This document shows positions 52,134-60,783 of a stretch of DNA of 64,000 bases, in pieces; positions within the stretch are counted from its first letter, which is position 1; every line of letters starts with the position of its first letter. This DNA comes from Peptoniphilus sp. KCTC 25270 (lineage in GTDB: Bacteria; Bacillota; Clostridia; Tissierellales; Peptoniphilaceae). Below the pieces are notes generated by a model. It had not been told where the DNA came from and did not search any database. It saw only the letters and a list, made by a program, of their open reading frames with translations. Location of the stretch: NCBI RefSeq assembly GCF_021012875.1, contig NZ_JAJMZJ010000003.1, positions 62,001 through 126,000 of the forward strand, given 5' to 3'. A program made the position numbers and the translations under genes.

Positions 52134-53015
52134 ATGAAAAAAGGAATTATCGTTTACAATAGTGGCATGAAAAAGGTCAAAAACCTTTATGGCGTCGTAG
52201 AAAATTTAGTGGAAGCGGGAAAAAAAGCTTCTACAGAGTGTATACCCATTGGGAACGGAGATTTTGTTCTCGATTACAAAGACAAGGAAGTTTCCTATCC
52301 CATTTTGGAAAAAATCCAACCCGATTTTGTTTTATTTCTAGACAAAGACTTGGTTTTAGCAAGGGGATTAGAAGCTATGGGTTATCCCATTTTTAACTCT
52401 CCCTCTGCCATTGAAATTTGTGATAACAAATTGCTCACTTGGCAGGCCTTAAAAACCATTTCTCCTATGGCAAAAACTTTGCCTGGTCCTATGCAATATT
52501 CCTTCTATCCTCTCTCTCGCCCATTTTATGATCAAGTTGTCTCTACTCTTGGCTCTCCTTTTATTTTGAAAGAGGCCCAAGGTTCTTTTGGAGAGCAAGT
52601 CTATTCGATTTCCTCTTACGAAGAAATGAACGCCGTTCTTTCTAAAATAAATGGCCGTCCCTATTTATTTCAAGAGAATATTTCCCATAGTTTTGGACGA
52701 GACATTCGTGTCGTTCTTGTGGGAGATGAAATTCTCGGGGCCATTGAACGAAGAAATCCTAAAGATTTTCGTGCCAATATTGCCTTGGGAGGAACCTCTT
52801 CTCCCATTGTCCTTACCGAAGAACAAAAATCCGTAGCCTTAGAAGCCCATAGAGCCCTTGGTCTCCAATTTTCTGGTGTGGATTTATTATACGGAGAACA
52901 AGGCCCTCTCGTTTGTGAAGTCAACTCCAACCTAAGCTATCTAGGATTTCAACAAGCCACAGGAATCCCCGTAGGAGAAAAAATTCTCTCCCACATTTTA
53001 TCTATTCTCCCTTAG
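52134..53015 (+). CDS. ATP-grasp ligase (RimK-like)
   Basis: The 293-residue protein has an ATP-grasp domain with lysine in SPFILKEAQGSFGEQV (about 143-158), GRDIRVVLVGDEILGAIERR (about 183-202) and the metal-binding end FSGVDLL...VCEVNSNLSYLG (about 242-264). This matches the RimK-type carboxylate-amine ligases, which add amino acids such as glutamate to a protein or small molecule. Substrate unknown. An AGGAGG site precedes the start; it overlaps the convergent gene by 14 bases. Confidence 0.85.
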   Translation: MKKGIIVYNSGMKKVKNLYGVVENLVEAGKKASTECIPIGNGDFVLDYKDKEVSYPILEKIQPDFVLFLDKDLVLARGLEAMGYPIFNSPSAIEICDNKLLTWQALKTISPMAKTLPGPMQYSFYPLSRPFYDQVVSTLGSPFILKEAQGSFGEQVYSISSYEEMNAVLSKINGRPYLFQENISHSFGRDIRVVLVGDEILGAIERRNPKDFRANIALGGTSSPIVLTEEQKSVALEAHRALGLQFSGVDLLYGEQGPLVCEVNSNLSYLGFQQATGIPVGEKILSHILSILP

Positions 53016-53499
53016 GCTCAGCCATTCGAACCAATTCGATGGCTTCTTTTCCCATAATATGATCAAAGGATATTTCATAACAAGCCACCGCATCTAGAGA
53101 TCCTTTGATTTCTTCCTTTCGCTCCTCTATATGTCCTGGCCAATATTTTTCTCCTAAAATATCCAAGGCATGATAAAGCTCCTCTCCCTCTAAGAGTCTT
53201 GCTTTCCCGAAGCCAATAACAGAGCGAAAATACGTAGTAAATTTTTCAGGTACAATTTCATCTTGGTCCACAACAGTAAAGGAAACTTTACTGTCTTTTT
53301 TTATGGCATCATTTTTGTGTCCTTTTTTTGCGGAATGAAAATAAATTTTTCCCTCTTCATAAGCGTAACTAATGGGAACGCCATAAGGATAGCCATCTTC
53401 TCCTATAACCGATAAAATTCCATTGGTTCCTCGCTCTAAAATTTCTTGCACCTTTTCTTCTGGTAAAATTTGACGACTTCTTCTCATTTCACGAAACAT
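53002..53499 (-). CDS. PNPOx-like flavin-binding protein (NimA-type)
   Basis: The 165 residues have the split-barrel flavin fold (MRRSRQILPEEKVQEILERGTNGILSVIGEDGYPYGVPISYAY...), with HSAKKGHK near residue 73. This pattern is typical of the pyridoxamine phosphate oxidase-like family that includes nitroimidazole-resistance NimA. True PLP-oxidase activity is unlikely. AAGGAG supports the start. It precedes the peroxidase on the opposite side of its own start, 13 bases apart. Confidence 0.85.
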   Translation of the reverse strand: MFREMRRSRQILPEEKVQEILERGTNGILSVIGEDGYPYGVPISYAYEEGKIYFHSAKKGHKNDAIKKDSKVSFTVVDQDEIVPEKFTTYFRSVIGFGKARLLEGEELYHALDILGEKYWPGHIEERKEEIKGSLDAVACYEISFDHIMGKEAIELVRMAEPKGE

Positions 53500-53512
53500 A
53501 TTTTTTGTCTCC

Positions 53513-54055
53513 TTATAATAAAGCCAATACAGCCTCCTCTACTTTTTCCATCTTCTCCGTTGGTTCAAAGCGTTCCACTACATTCCCTTCTCGGTCTATT
53601 AAAAACTTTGTAAAATTCCATTTTATATCGGAATTGTTTTTATAGTCCTTATCCATCGCCTTTAACATGGCGCTCATAGCAAGGGCCTTGGCTCCTTTTC
53701 CAAAACCTTCAAATCCTTTTTCCTTTTTTAAGAAAGTAAATAAAGGAAGTTCCTTCTCTCCATTTACATCGGATTTTTTCATTTGAGAAAATTGCGTATG
53801 AAAATTCAAGCTACAAAATTGTGCAATTTCTTCATCGGTTCCCGGCGCTTGTCCACGAAATTGGTTACTTGGTACATCAATTATTTCCAGCCCTTTTTCG
53901 TGATATTTTTCAAATAATTTTTGTAAATCTTCGTACTGAGGCGTAAATCCACATTCTGTCGCCGTATTTACAACCAATACCACTTTCCCCCTATAGTTTT
54001 CCATAGAAATTTCTTTTCCGGTCCCATCTATTAATGCAAAATCATAAAAACCCAT
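53513..54055 (-). CDS. Glutathione peroxidase family thiol peroxidase
   Basis: The 180 residues carry the peroxidase active site: Cys in NTATECGFTPQY (about 36), Gln in PSNQFRGQAPG (about 71) and Trp in IKWNFTKFL (about 149). Cys replaces the selenocysteine of animal enzymes. The bacterial enzyme probably uses thioredoxin to reduce peroxides. The ATG at 54055 with GAGGG is preferred over 54082. It lies upstream of the PNPOx-like gene on the same strand. Confidence 0.92.
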   Translation of the reverse strand: MGFYDFALIDGTGKEISMENYRGKVVLVVNTATECGFTPQYEDLQKLFEKYHEKGLEIIDVPSNQFRGQAPGTDEEIAQFCSLNFHTQFSQMKKSDVNGEKELPLFTFLKKEKGFEGFGKGAKALAMSAMLKAMDKDYKNNSDIKWNFTKFLIDREGNVVERFEPTEKMEKVEEAVLALL

Positions 54056-54126
54056 GTTTCCCTCTTTTCTTTTTTCCTTCATTATCGTCTTTTTTTATAT
54101 ACCCTTCTTTCTAGGATTTTTTCCAC

Positions 54127-54153
54127 AAAAAAAACAAGGGTATGAACCCTTGT
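54127..54153 (-). terminator. Terminator after the Na/Pi cotransporter gene
   Basis: ACAAGGGT (54134-54141) and ACCCTTGT (54146-54153) form an 8-bp stem with U8 following on the minus strand. Confidence 0.9.
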
Positions 54154-54162
54154 TTTTTTATA

Positions 54163-55848
54163 TTATAAACTTTTATCGCTTTTGTTGGTCTTTTCATTGT
54201 GCATTTTGATTGGATTAAAGGTTAAACGACCAATATTAAATGCATGGTCTCCAATTCTTTCCATCGTCCCTAAAATATCTACAAAAACAGAGGTAAGAAC
54301 CGTTGCTTGTTGATGTCTTTCTGTTAGACGACGTAAGTGAGAAGCTCTCATATTGTGTTCCATTAAGTTCAATGCATTTTCGTCTTCTTTTACTACTTCA
54401 AACAAAGATACATTTCCTGTGACATACACTTCTGCACTATTCACGTAAATATGAGTCAATAGATCATAAACTTGTTCCAATTCCCTCAAAGCGTCCTCAT
54501 CAAATTTTTCGTTGGCATCGAAGACCCCTTCGTAATATTCTACTAGGTTTTGGGCTAAGTCTGCAATACGCTCAAAGTTCTTTGCTACCTGTAAGTTAAC
54601 AGAATATTCTTCCGAAAGTTCTTCTGTTAAATGTTGTTTTGAAATCTTCATAAGATAACTGGAAATTTTTGTATCCAAAGCATTGATAATATCTTCTACT
54701 TGATTTACCTCTTTGAAATATTTTTTATCTCCCGTCATCAGATAATTTTTAGAGGCCGTTACCGTTTGCAAAGCCAAATCTGACATGGATTGGATAGCTA
54801 ATTTTGATTGTTTCAATGCACCCGCTGGGAATTGTACAATCATTTGTTCGTCCAACTCAACGCTATTGGCGTCAAATTCCACTTCTCCCTTTCCTGGCAT
54901 TAATTTATATAGTATATCTACACATTGTTTAATAAACGGCAAGAACAATAACATACCAATAAAGTTAAATAGGAAGTGGCCCACGGCAATGGTCATCATA
55001 TTGTTAAGTCCCAATGCTGTAGAAATGGTTTGAACCACTCCAACATAAGGACGAATTAAAATCAAAAAGACTACCGATGTCGTTACGTTAAATAGTACGT
55101 GGAACATAGAAGTTCGCTTTCCGGCTAAACTGCCTCCAAAGGCAGCTAAGGCAGCCGTAACAGTCGTACCAATATTGGCACCAAAAACCAGTCCCATAGA
55201 GGCTGGTAAGTCAATTGCGCCTGAATTATATAAAGTTTGAACAATCCCTACTACTGCCGAAGAAGATTGAATAACGCCTGTCATAATGGTTCCTGCAATG
55301 GCTGCAATAACAGGTTGTTCAGACATACGAATAACCAAATTTTCAAATCCGGCCACATATTGTAATTCTTTTAGGGCATCCCCCATAATATTCAATCCAA
55401 TAAAGAGCAAGCCAAAGCCAATTACAATTTCTCCTAAGTACGATGTTTTTTTCTTAGTTGCTACCATAAATACGCCTACACCTAGTAGCAATAAGAAATA
55501 AGAATAATAATTCAAATTAAAACCAATTAAAATGGATGTTACCGTTGTACCAATATTGGCACCAAGAGTAATTCCTATGGCTTGATTGAGTCGCATTAAA
55601 CCAGCACGTACCAAGCTAATTACAATTACTGTTGTTCCTGAAGAAGATTGAATCAATCCAGTAATAATAATCCCGACCAATACGCCCATAATTGGATTGG
55701 ATGTATATTTTTCAATATAATCACGAATTTTTGTTCCTGCAAAATTTGTGAGGCTATCCCCCATTAATTTAATCCCGAACAAAAATAGTCCAAGACCCCC
55801 GGCTATTAAATGCCAGTCAATTTGACTTAACGTCAGAGTAGATTCCAT
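54163..55848 (-). CDS. Na+/phosphate cotransporter (NptA/YjbB-like) with PhoU-like tail
   Basis: The 561-residue protein has two inverted membrane repeats, each with the QSSS motif (QSSSGTTVIVIS about 67, QSSSAVVGIV about 196), typical of Na/Pi cotransporters. The C-terminal 220 residues are helical and PhoU-like (EDIINALDTKISSYLMKISK...). It likely moves phosphate with sodium. GGGGAGG supports the start. No pho regulatory genes are near. Confidence 0.93.
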   Translation of the reverse strand: MESTLTLSQIDWHLIAGGLGLFLFGIKLMGDSLTNFAGTKIRDYIEKYTSNPIMGVLVGIIITGLIQSSSGTTVIVISLVRAGLMRLNQAIGITLGANIGTTVTSILIGFNLNYYSYFLLLLGVGVFMVATKKKTSYLGEIVIGFGLLFIGLNIMGDALKELQYVAGFENLVIRMSEQPVIAAIAGTIMTGVIQSSSAVVGIVQTLYNSGAIDLPASMGLVFGANIGTTVTAALAAFGGSLAGKRTSMFHVLFNVTTSVVFLILIRPYVGVVQTISTALGLNNMMTIAVGHFLFNFIGMLLFLPFIKQCVDILYKLMPGKGEVEFDANSVELDEQMIVQFPAGALKQSKLAIQSMSDLALQTVTASKNYLMTGDKKYFKEVNQVEDIINALDTKISSYLMKISKQHLTEELSEEYSVNLQVAKNFERIADLAQNLVEYYEGVFDANEKFDEDALRELEQVYDLLTHIYVNSAEVYVTGNVSLFEVVKEDENALNLMEHNMRASHLRRLTERHQQATVLTSVFVDILGTMERIGDHAFNIGRLTFNPIKMHNEKTNKSDKSL

Positions 55849-56013
55849 TGTTCCTCCCCTATTGTTTGTAGTTTCTAGTCTACGGATTACATTTTATAAA
55901 AAATCATTTGTAACCGATTGTTATTATATCAAAAAAATATTCCCTCTGTAAATTAATTGAAAAAGTTTTGTAAAAGAATTGTGTTGATGATTTTATCGGG
56001 TACATGTATACTG

Positions 56014-56022
56014 TGATATAAT
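56014..56022 (+). promoter_or_regulatory. Extended -10 promoter of the radical SAM gene
   Basis: TG-A-TATAAT (56014-56022) lies 17 bases before the start codon; the leader is therefore very short. Confidence 0.6.
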
Positions 56023-56039
56023 GAAAATGAGGTGATTTT

Positions 56040-56912
56040 ATGAGATACCAAGGTTCCATCTATCGTCCACCTAGTGAGGCGTGGAGCTATATTTTACAAG
56101 CAACCGTTGGTTGTGGGTACAATAGATGTACCTTCTGTACCATGTATAAAGATGAACATTTTTTCGCTCGCCCTTTGGGTGAAATTGTAGAAGACCTTCA
56201 AATGGCTCATCAGGCTTATGGAGATCGTTTGGATAAAATTTTTATTGCCGATGGAGATTCTCTTTTGATGCCTACAGAGGATTTGTTGACCATTCTAAAA
56301 ACGGCCAATCAATTGTTTCCTAATTTGAAACGTTTAAGCTCTTATGCTACAACAAAATCCATTTTGTCTAAGACGCCAGAAGAATGGAAACTCCTTCGAG
56401 AAAATAATCTGAAAATGATTTATTTAGGTATTGAATCTGGAAGTGGAACGATTTTAGAAAACATTCAAAAAGGCGTAACTCCAGAGGAAATTATTGAAAG
56501 TGGAAAAAGAGTTCGAGAAGCAGGAATTGAACTTTCCGTAACCTTTATTAACGGATTGGGAAGCCATGCATTAAGCGATGAACACGCCATAGAAAGTGCC
56601 CGTGTAATCAATGCCATTGAGCCAGAATATATCGGGCTTTTGACGTTGCTTTTAGAGCCTGCTGCTCCTATGTATAAAGATGTTGCCGAAGGACGCTTTG
56701 AACTTTTAGATAGCCACGAAGTACTAAAAGAAATCCGCAAAATGGTAGAGCATATTGATGTGAAGCACGGGGTTTTCCGAGCCAATCACGCCAGCAATTT
56801 CGTTCCATTAAAGGGAACTTTCCCTCAAGATAAGGAAAAAATCTTAGCTACCATTGACCAAGGTTTACAAATCGAGAGAGAAAAATTAGAATCCAAAATT
56901 CGCGGATTATAA
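56040..56912 (+). CDS. Radical SAM protein with CX4CX2C motif
   Basis: The 290-residue enzyme has its cluster-binding cysteines in GCGYNRCTFCTMYKDEHF, spaced CX4CX2C rather than the common CX3CX2C. The barrel continues with FIADGDSLLMP, LGIESGSGTIL and VTFINGLGSHALSDEHA, typical of small elongator-like radical SAM proteins in anaerobes. The reaction is unknown. GAGGTG precedes the ATG. It is a single-gene unit convergent with the M18 peptidase. Confidence 0.88.
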   Translation: MRYQGSIYRPPSEAWSYILQATVGCGYNRCTFCTMYKDEHFFARPLGEIVEDLQMAHQAYGDRLDKIFIADGDSLLMPTEDLLTILKTANQLFPNLKRLSSYATTKSILSKTPEEWKLLRENNLKMIYLGIESGSGTILENIQKGVTPEEIIESGKRVREAGIELSVTFINGLGSHALSDEHAIESARVINAIEPEYIGLLTLLLEPAAPMYKDVAEGRFELLDSHEVLKEIRKMVEHIDVKHGVFRANHASNFVPLKGTFPQDKEKILATIDQGLQIEREKLESKIRGL

Positions 56913-56921
56913 AATTTATGT

Positions 56922-56954
56922 AAAAAAAAGAGGCCTATAAACGGTCTCTTTTTT
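56922..56954 (+). terminator. Bidirectional terminator after the radical SAM gene
   Basis: GAGGCC (56930-56935) and GGTCTC (56943-56948) form a stem with one G-U pair, flanked by A8 and T7. It overlaps the end of the M18 peptidase gene. Confidence 0.82.
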
Positions 56955-58233
56955 TGTGGAAAAATTCCAAAAATACTTTGTACATCGATTTTTGATCGTC
57001 ACTTCCTACCAATTCTCGAATGGAATGCATGGAAAGACAGGGGGTTCCCACATCTACCATATCAATATTTAATTTTTCCAAAGCGATGGGCCCAATGGTG
57101 GAACCGCCTCGTTTATCGGATCGGTTGGTAAAAAATTGATAGGGAACTTCTGCCCCTTTGCATAATTCTTGGAAAATAGCCGACGTTTTTCCAGTGGTAG
57201 AATAGCTTCCGTTGGCCGCCGTTTTAATAACAGGCCCTTTATTGAGTATAGGTCGATTGGTAGGATCGGCGGCTTCTTCATAATTTGGATGAAAGGCGTG
57301 GGTCAAATCCGCTGAAATCATATACCCCCGTTCCATTCCCAAATAATAGGCTTCCCTATGGCCTACAGACAAGGCAATTCGTTCCAAACCATCTCGGAAA
57401 AACGCCCCTTGGGCCCCTGCAATGGTATGACTTCCAATTTCTTCATGATCAAATACAACCACCATTTTTGTCGCCTTAGAAGGTTTTGATTCCCACAAGG
57501 CTCTCATAGACAAGTAGGCCATACTTCCATCGTCCAAACGGGGAGAGGAAATAAACTCTTCTTTTGCCCCTACAAAAGTTCCTTTTTCCCTTGGACATAA
57601 AAACAAATCAAAGTCCAAAATCTCTTCTTTTTTTACATTACAGAATTCAGATAAAACTTCCAACAAATATCCATCGGTTTCCAATTTTTCTTCTACCATT
57701 CCCAATAATGGCAAAGTGTCTTTTTGTGGATTGAATTTATAGCCACTGTTCACTTCCCGGTTCATGTGAATGGCTAAGTTTGGAATGATTAATAAATCCT
57801 TATCTACATAAATGTTTTCGCTCTCTACTCTCCCATTTTTGGAGAAGGAAACCTGCCCAGCAATGGTTAAGGGACGATCGTACCATGTGGAATAAATAGG
57901 ACCGCCATACACTTCTGTATTTAATTTTACGTAAGATTTCCCTGCTTTCATTTCGCTATTGGGTTTGATACGAAATCCTGGCGAATCTCCGTGGCTTCCA
58001 ATTATATGAAAGGAAAATTCTTCTACTTTTGTAGATCCCATAATAAAGGCAACAATGGCGCCACCTTTTTGAGAAAAATAATATTTTTCTCCTTCTTTTA
58101 CATCCCAAGGAACATCCTTGGATAACTTTATAAAATCTCTTTTTTCCAATTCCATAGCCAAATTGGAAACGAGCTGATAACTAGTGGGACTCTTCCCTAA
58201 AAAATCCATTAAATCTTGATTCATCTTTTTCAT
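56935..58233 (-). CDS. M18-family aminopeptidase
   Basis: The 432-residue zinc aminopeptidase has the M18 blocks IIGSHGDSPGFRIKP (His/Asp, about 77-91), FDHEEIGSHTIAGAQG (Glu-Glu, about 262-277) and ADLTHAFHPNY (about 312). The family removes N-terminal Asp/Glu or other residues from peptides. It begins with an AGGAGG site. It would help use peptides as energy source. Which residue it prefers cannot be told. Confidence 0.94.
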   Translation of the reverse strand: MKKMNQDLMDFLGKSPTSYQLVSNLAMELEKRDFIKLSKDVPWDVKEGEKYYFSQKGGAIVAFIMGSTKVEEFSFHIIGSHGDSPGFRIKPNSEMKAGKSYVKLNTEVYGGPIYSTWYDRPLTIAGQVSFSKNGRVESENIYVDKDLLIIPNLAIHMNREVNSGYKFNPQKDTLPLLGMVEEKLETDGYLLEVLSEFCNVKKEEILDFDLFLCPREKGTFVGAKEEFISSPRLDDGSMAYLSMRALWESKPSKATKMVVVFDHEEIGSHTIAGAQGAFFRDGLERIALSVGHREAYYLGMERGYMISADLTHAFHPNYEEAADPTNRPILNKGPVIKTAANGSYSTTGKTSAIFQELCKGAEVPYQFFTNRSDKRGGSTIGPIALEKLNIDMVDVGTPCLSMHSIRELVGSDDQKSMYKVFLEFFHKKRDRL

Positions 58234-58280
58234 ATCTTCCTCCTATTTGTCTATTGTAGCACGAATTTCTCCAAGAAAAA

Positions 58281-58309
58281 AATGTCTCCCTCTTATTGAG
58301 AAAGACATT
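58281..58309 (-). terminator. Terminator of the redox/CPBP operon
   Basis: AATGTCT (58281-58287) and AGACATT (58303-58309) with an inner CCCTC/GAGAA region form a hairpin, followed by U7 on the minus strand. It overlaps the last codons of the CPBP gene. Confidence 0.8.
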
Positions 58310-59153
58310 TTTCCTTTTTACTTTTCTCTATCATTTTTATCACAATATAAATTGCTGGTACAATCAAAACAATACTTAGGGGGTCGACAATGTCCAAATG
58401 ATACTCTTCCACTAGGAAAACACCAAGTATCGACAAGAAATTATTTACAAAATGAACCGTAATCGGATACATTATATTTCGTTTTTTATAATAAAGGAAA
58501 CCAGCAAACAATCCTAAGAAAAAAGTATATACTGATTGAATGAAAATTCCGTGCCATATACCAAAGAGAAGAGCCGATCCTATAATGGCAAAGGCGGGGC
58601 CCTTCGCTTTTTCTAGCGCATTCATGACTAAACCTCGGAATAAAATTTCTTCCACAACGGGAGCAAAGAGTATTGTTGCTAAGAAGAACCCTATGGTTCC
58701 CCCGCCCATTATGGAATCCATTCCTTGATTGAAAGCTTTTAAGCTTTCTGCAATAAATGGTATGTTAGAAAGTACATGGTCTAATAGCAAAAACCAAAGA
58801 CAGGAAATCCCTGCGGCGGCCCATCCAAACAAATGGGAGATTCCCCACGTTTTCCATTTAAGAGGTTCCCGTTTTTCCCTTGGAAAAAAGAAGCGGAACA
58901 AAGCAAAATAGATAACAAAGAGGAACAAGAAGGAAGTCGCGTCAAATAAATCTGTATATTTCAAAAAATCTTGTTGGGTGAAGTGTAAATATTTCATTCC
59001 GACAAAAGTAACCGCGCCATAGTAAAGCTGCATAAATACCAGATGACTAAGGACGACAGCAAGGGCAAAGACAAAATAAAATATTTTCGTTTTTGAGGAG
59101 TCTGTTTCTAAAAAAGAAAGCTTAGGAGTTTGCTTTTGCGTTTTCAAGTGCAT
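58293..59153 (-). CDS. CPBP intramembrane metalloprotease-like protein
   Basis: The 286-residue protein has about seven or eight helices and the CPBP/CAAX-protease motifs VVEEILFRG (EExxxR, about 167-175), FGIWHGIF (about 196-203) and HFVNNFLS (about 235-242). Substrate is unknown. It is the last gene of the redox operon and overlaps the TlpA-like gene by 32 bases. AGAGG is one base before the ATG at 59153 but six before TTG at 59147, so the real start may be two codons later. Confidence 0.9.
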   Translation of the reverse strand: MHLKTQKQTPKLSFLETDSSKTKIFYFVFALAVVLSHLVFMQLYYGAVTFVGMKYLHFTQQDFLKYTDLFDATSFLFLFVIYFALFRFFFPREKREPLKWKTWGISHLFGWAAAGISCLWFLLLDHVLSNIPFIAESLKAFNQGMDSIMGGGTIGFFLATILFAPVVEEILFRGLVMNALEKAKGPAFAIIGSALLFGIWHGIFIQSVYTFFLGLFAGFLYYKKRNIMYPITVHFVNNFLSILGVFLVEEYHLDIVDPLSIVLIVPAIYIVIKMIEKSKKEKCLSQ

Positions 59154-59688
59154 CCTCTACTTTTTGAACAAATTCCTTTGCCCCTTCTTCGCCATCAATG
59201 GATCCTTCAATTGGATCTCCAATAATATTTCCTTCTTTATCTACAATTAGCGTTGTTGGATAAGCCATTACACTGTTGATAAATTCATCCGATTTTTCTT
59301 CTTTGTCAAATACCAACTGTGGATAGGTTACCTTACTTTCTGAAATGATTTTTTTTGCCAATGCATCGGTGCTTTCATCATAACCATAATCCGTGCAAAC
59401 GCCATACATTCCTACGCCTTTGGTTTTTAATTCTTGGCTAATTTTTTCTAGATTTGGCATCTCTTGAACGCAAGCTTTACAGCCACTAAACCAGAAATTC
59501 AAAACATTTAGCTCGTTTTTCTTAAACTCATCTTGGGAATACATATTTCCTTCAAAATCCTTTGCTGTAAATGGAGGGATCGATTTTGCCAATTTTGAAC
59601 TGGCTCCTCCTCCCCCTGAGCAGGCCACCAAAGAGCCCAAAGCCAATACCATGACCAAAATCATAGTTATCTTTCGTACATGTTTCAT
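59122..59688 (-). CDS. TlpA/ResA-type thioredoxin-fold lipoprotein
   Basis: The 188 residues begin with a lipoprotein signal (MILVMVLALGSLVAC, Cys about 23). A thioredoxin fold follows with redox motif WFSGCKACVQEMP (CxxC, about 70-73) and the cis-Pro in MAYPTTLIVDKEG. It would reduce or form disulfides outside the cell, perhaps linked to the ferredoxin-type membrane protein encoded just upstream. ATG at 59688 is preferred over TTG at 59712 because it begins the signal peptide. Confidence 0.9.
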   Translation of the reverse strand: MKHVRKITMILVMVLALGSLVACSGGGGASSKLAKSIPPFTAKDFEGNMYSQDEFKKNELNVLNFWFSGCKACVQEMPNLEKISQELKTKGVGMYGVCTDYGYDESTDALAKKIISESKVTYPQLVFDKEEKSDEFINSVMAYPTTLIVDKEGNIIGDPIEGSIDGEEGAKEFVQKVEDALENAKANS

Positions 59689-60572
59689 TTTTCTTTTTCC
59701 TTTCTTTTCCAAGTATTTCCTGTTTCAATGGCGTGGGTTGGACAAACTTTTATACATTCTCCACACCGTATACATTCTAGGGAATCTTGATTTTCACTCA
59801 TATCCACGTCCATTTTGCAAGTTTTTGCACATTTTTTACAGTGGATGCATTTGTTTTGATCTACTGTGTATCCATAAATGGATATTTTATTAAACAAGGA
59901 GTAAAAGGCCCCCAAAGGACAAATCCATTTGCAGAAAGGTCGGTAGAAAACAATCGACAATCCTACAACCGCCGCTAAAATGGTTGCTTTTAACAAGAAC
60001 AAATTCCCAAGTCCTGCTCGAATGGATTTTGAAGCGAGAGATAAAGGAATCCCTCCCTCTAAAATCCCTTGAGGGCAGAGGTATTTACAAAAATAGGGAG
60101 GCGCAAGACCAATCGAGTCCGTGAGGAATATAGGTAAGAGAATGACAGCTACTAGTAAAACTCCATATTTTATTCCCTTTAACCATTTCCATTTTTTTGT
60201 ACTCTTTTTAGGTGATGGAATTTTATGAAGCAAATCTTGAAACCAACCAAAGGGACAAAAGAATCCACAAATCAGCCGACCAACAAGAACGCCTAAAAAA
60301 ATTAAAATTCCCGTTATGTAGTAAGAAAAATTATATTTCGTACCTCCTACGACTGCTTGAAAAGCGCCTATGGGGCAAGCGCCTGTTGCAGCAGGGCAAG
60401 AATAGCAGTTTAGCCCAGGGACACAGAGTGATTTCGCCTTCCCTCGATAAATACTTCCGGACAAAAAGTTACCCAAATGGGGATTGGTTCCGAGGGTTAC
60501 AAGTCCTTGTACCCAACTTCTACGGTTTCTTACTAACGAAAAAATATCTTTTACATTAACCAATTCCAACAC
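59685..60572 (-). CDS. Membrane 4Fe-4S protein (NapH/CcoG-like)
   Basis: The 295 residues have about four or five helices with cysteine loops CYSCPAATGACPIG (about 54-67), CGFFCPFG (about 103), CKYLCPQG (about 167) and CKWICPLG (about 215). Two C-terminal [4Fe-4S] ferredoxin sites follow: CIHCKKCAKTC and CIRCGECIKVCP. It should carry electrons across or near the membrane to the TlpA-like partner. The listed start is GTG at 60572 close to GGAG; TTG at 60569 or 60563 is also possible. Confidence 0.9.
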   Translation of the reverse strand: MLELVNVKDIFSLVRNRRSWVQGLVTLGTNPHLGNFLSGSIYRGKAKSLCVPGLNCYSCPAATGACPIGAFQAVVGGTKYNFSYYITGILIFLGVLVGRLICGFFCPFGWFQDLLHKIPSPKKSTKKWKWLKGIKYGVLLVAVILLPIFLTDSIGLAPPYFCKYLCPQGILEGGIPLSLASKSIRAGLGNLFLLKATILAAVVGLSIVFYRPFCKWICPLGAFYSLFNKISIYGYTVDQNKCIHCKKCAKTCKMDVDMSENQDSLECIRCGECIKVCPTHAIETGNTWKRKEKEK

Positions 60573-60702
60573 ACTCCAAGCACAATAAAATCGCTTTTGT
60601 TAAAACCGTTGCCACTTCTCCTCGACTTGCGCCGATTCCAATAAATGCAAGGCTTAAAACCAAAAAAAACATTCCTATATTTCTCTTTTTTTCTCGACTC
60701 AT
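60556..60702 (-). CDS. Small CXXC membrane protein (CD1871A-like)
   Basis: A 48-codon ORF has a strong GGAGGTGA site five bases before ATG 60702. The product has one helix (FFLVLSLAFIGIGASRG), then EVATVLTKAILLCLECVGIG with a CLEC motif at the C-terminus. This matches the small CXXC family named after C. difficile CD1871A, which is found beside ferredoxin-type and TlpA-like genes, as here. It overlaps the NapH-like gene by 17 bases. It likely relays thiol electrons in the membrane. Confidence 0.8.
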   Translation of the reverse strand: MSREKKRNIGMFFLVLSLAFIGIGASRGEVATVLTKAILLCLECVGIG

Positions 60703-60783
60703 CTCGTCACCTCCAAAGACAATATAACAAATGGGATATAAAGTTCCTGTTAAGAAATACTTGAAAACGAAAAAAGTCGAGAA

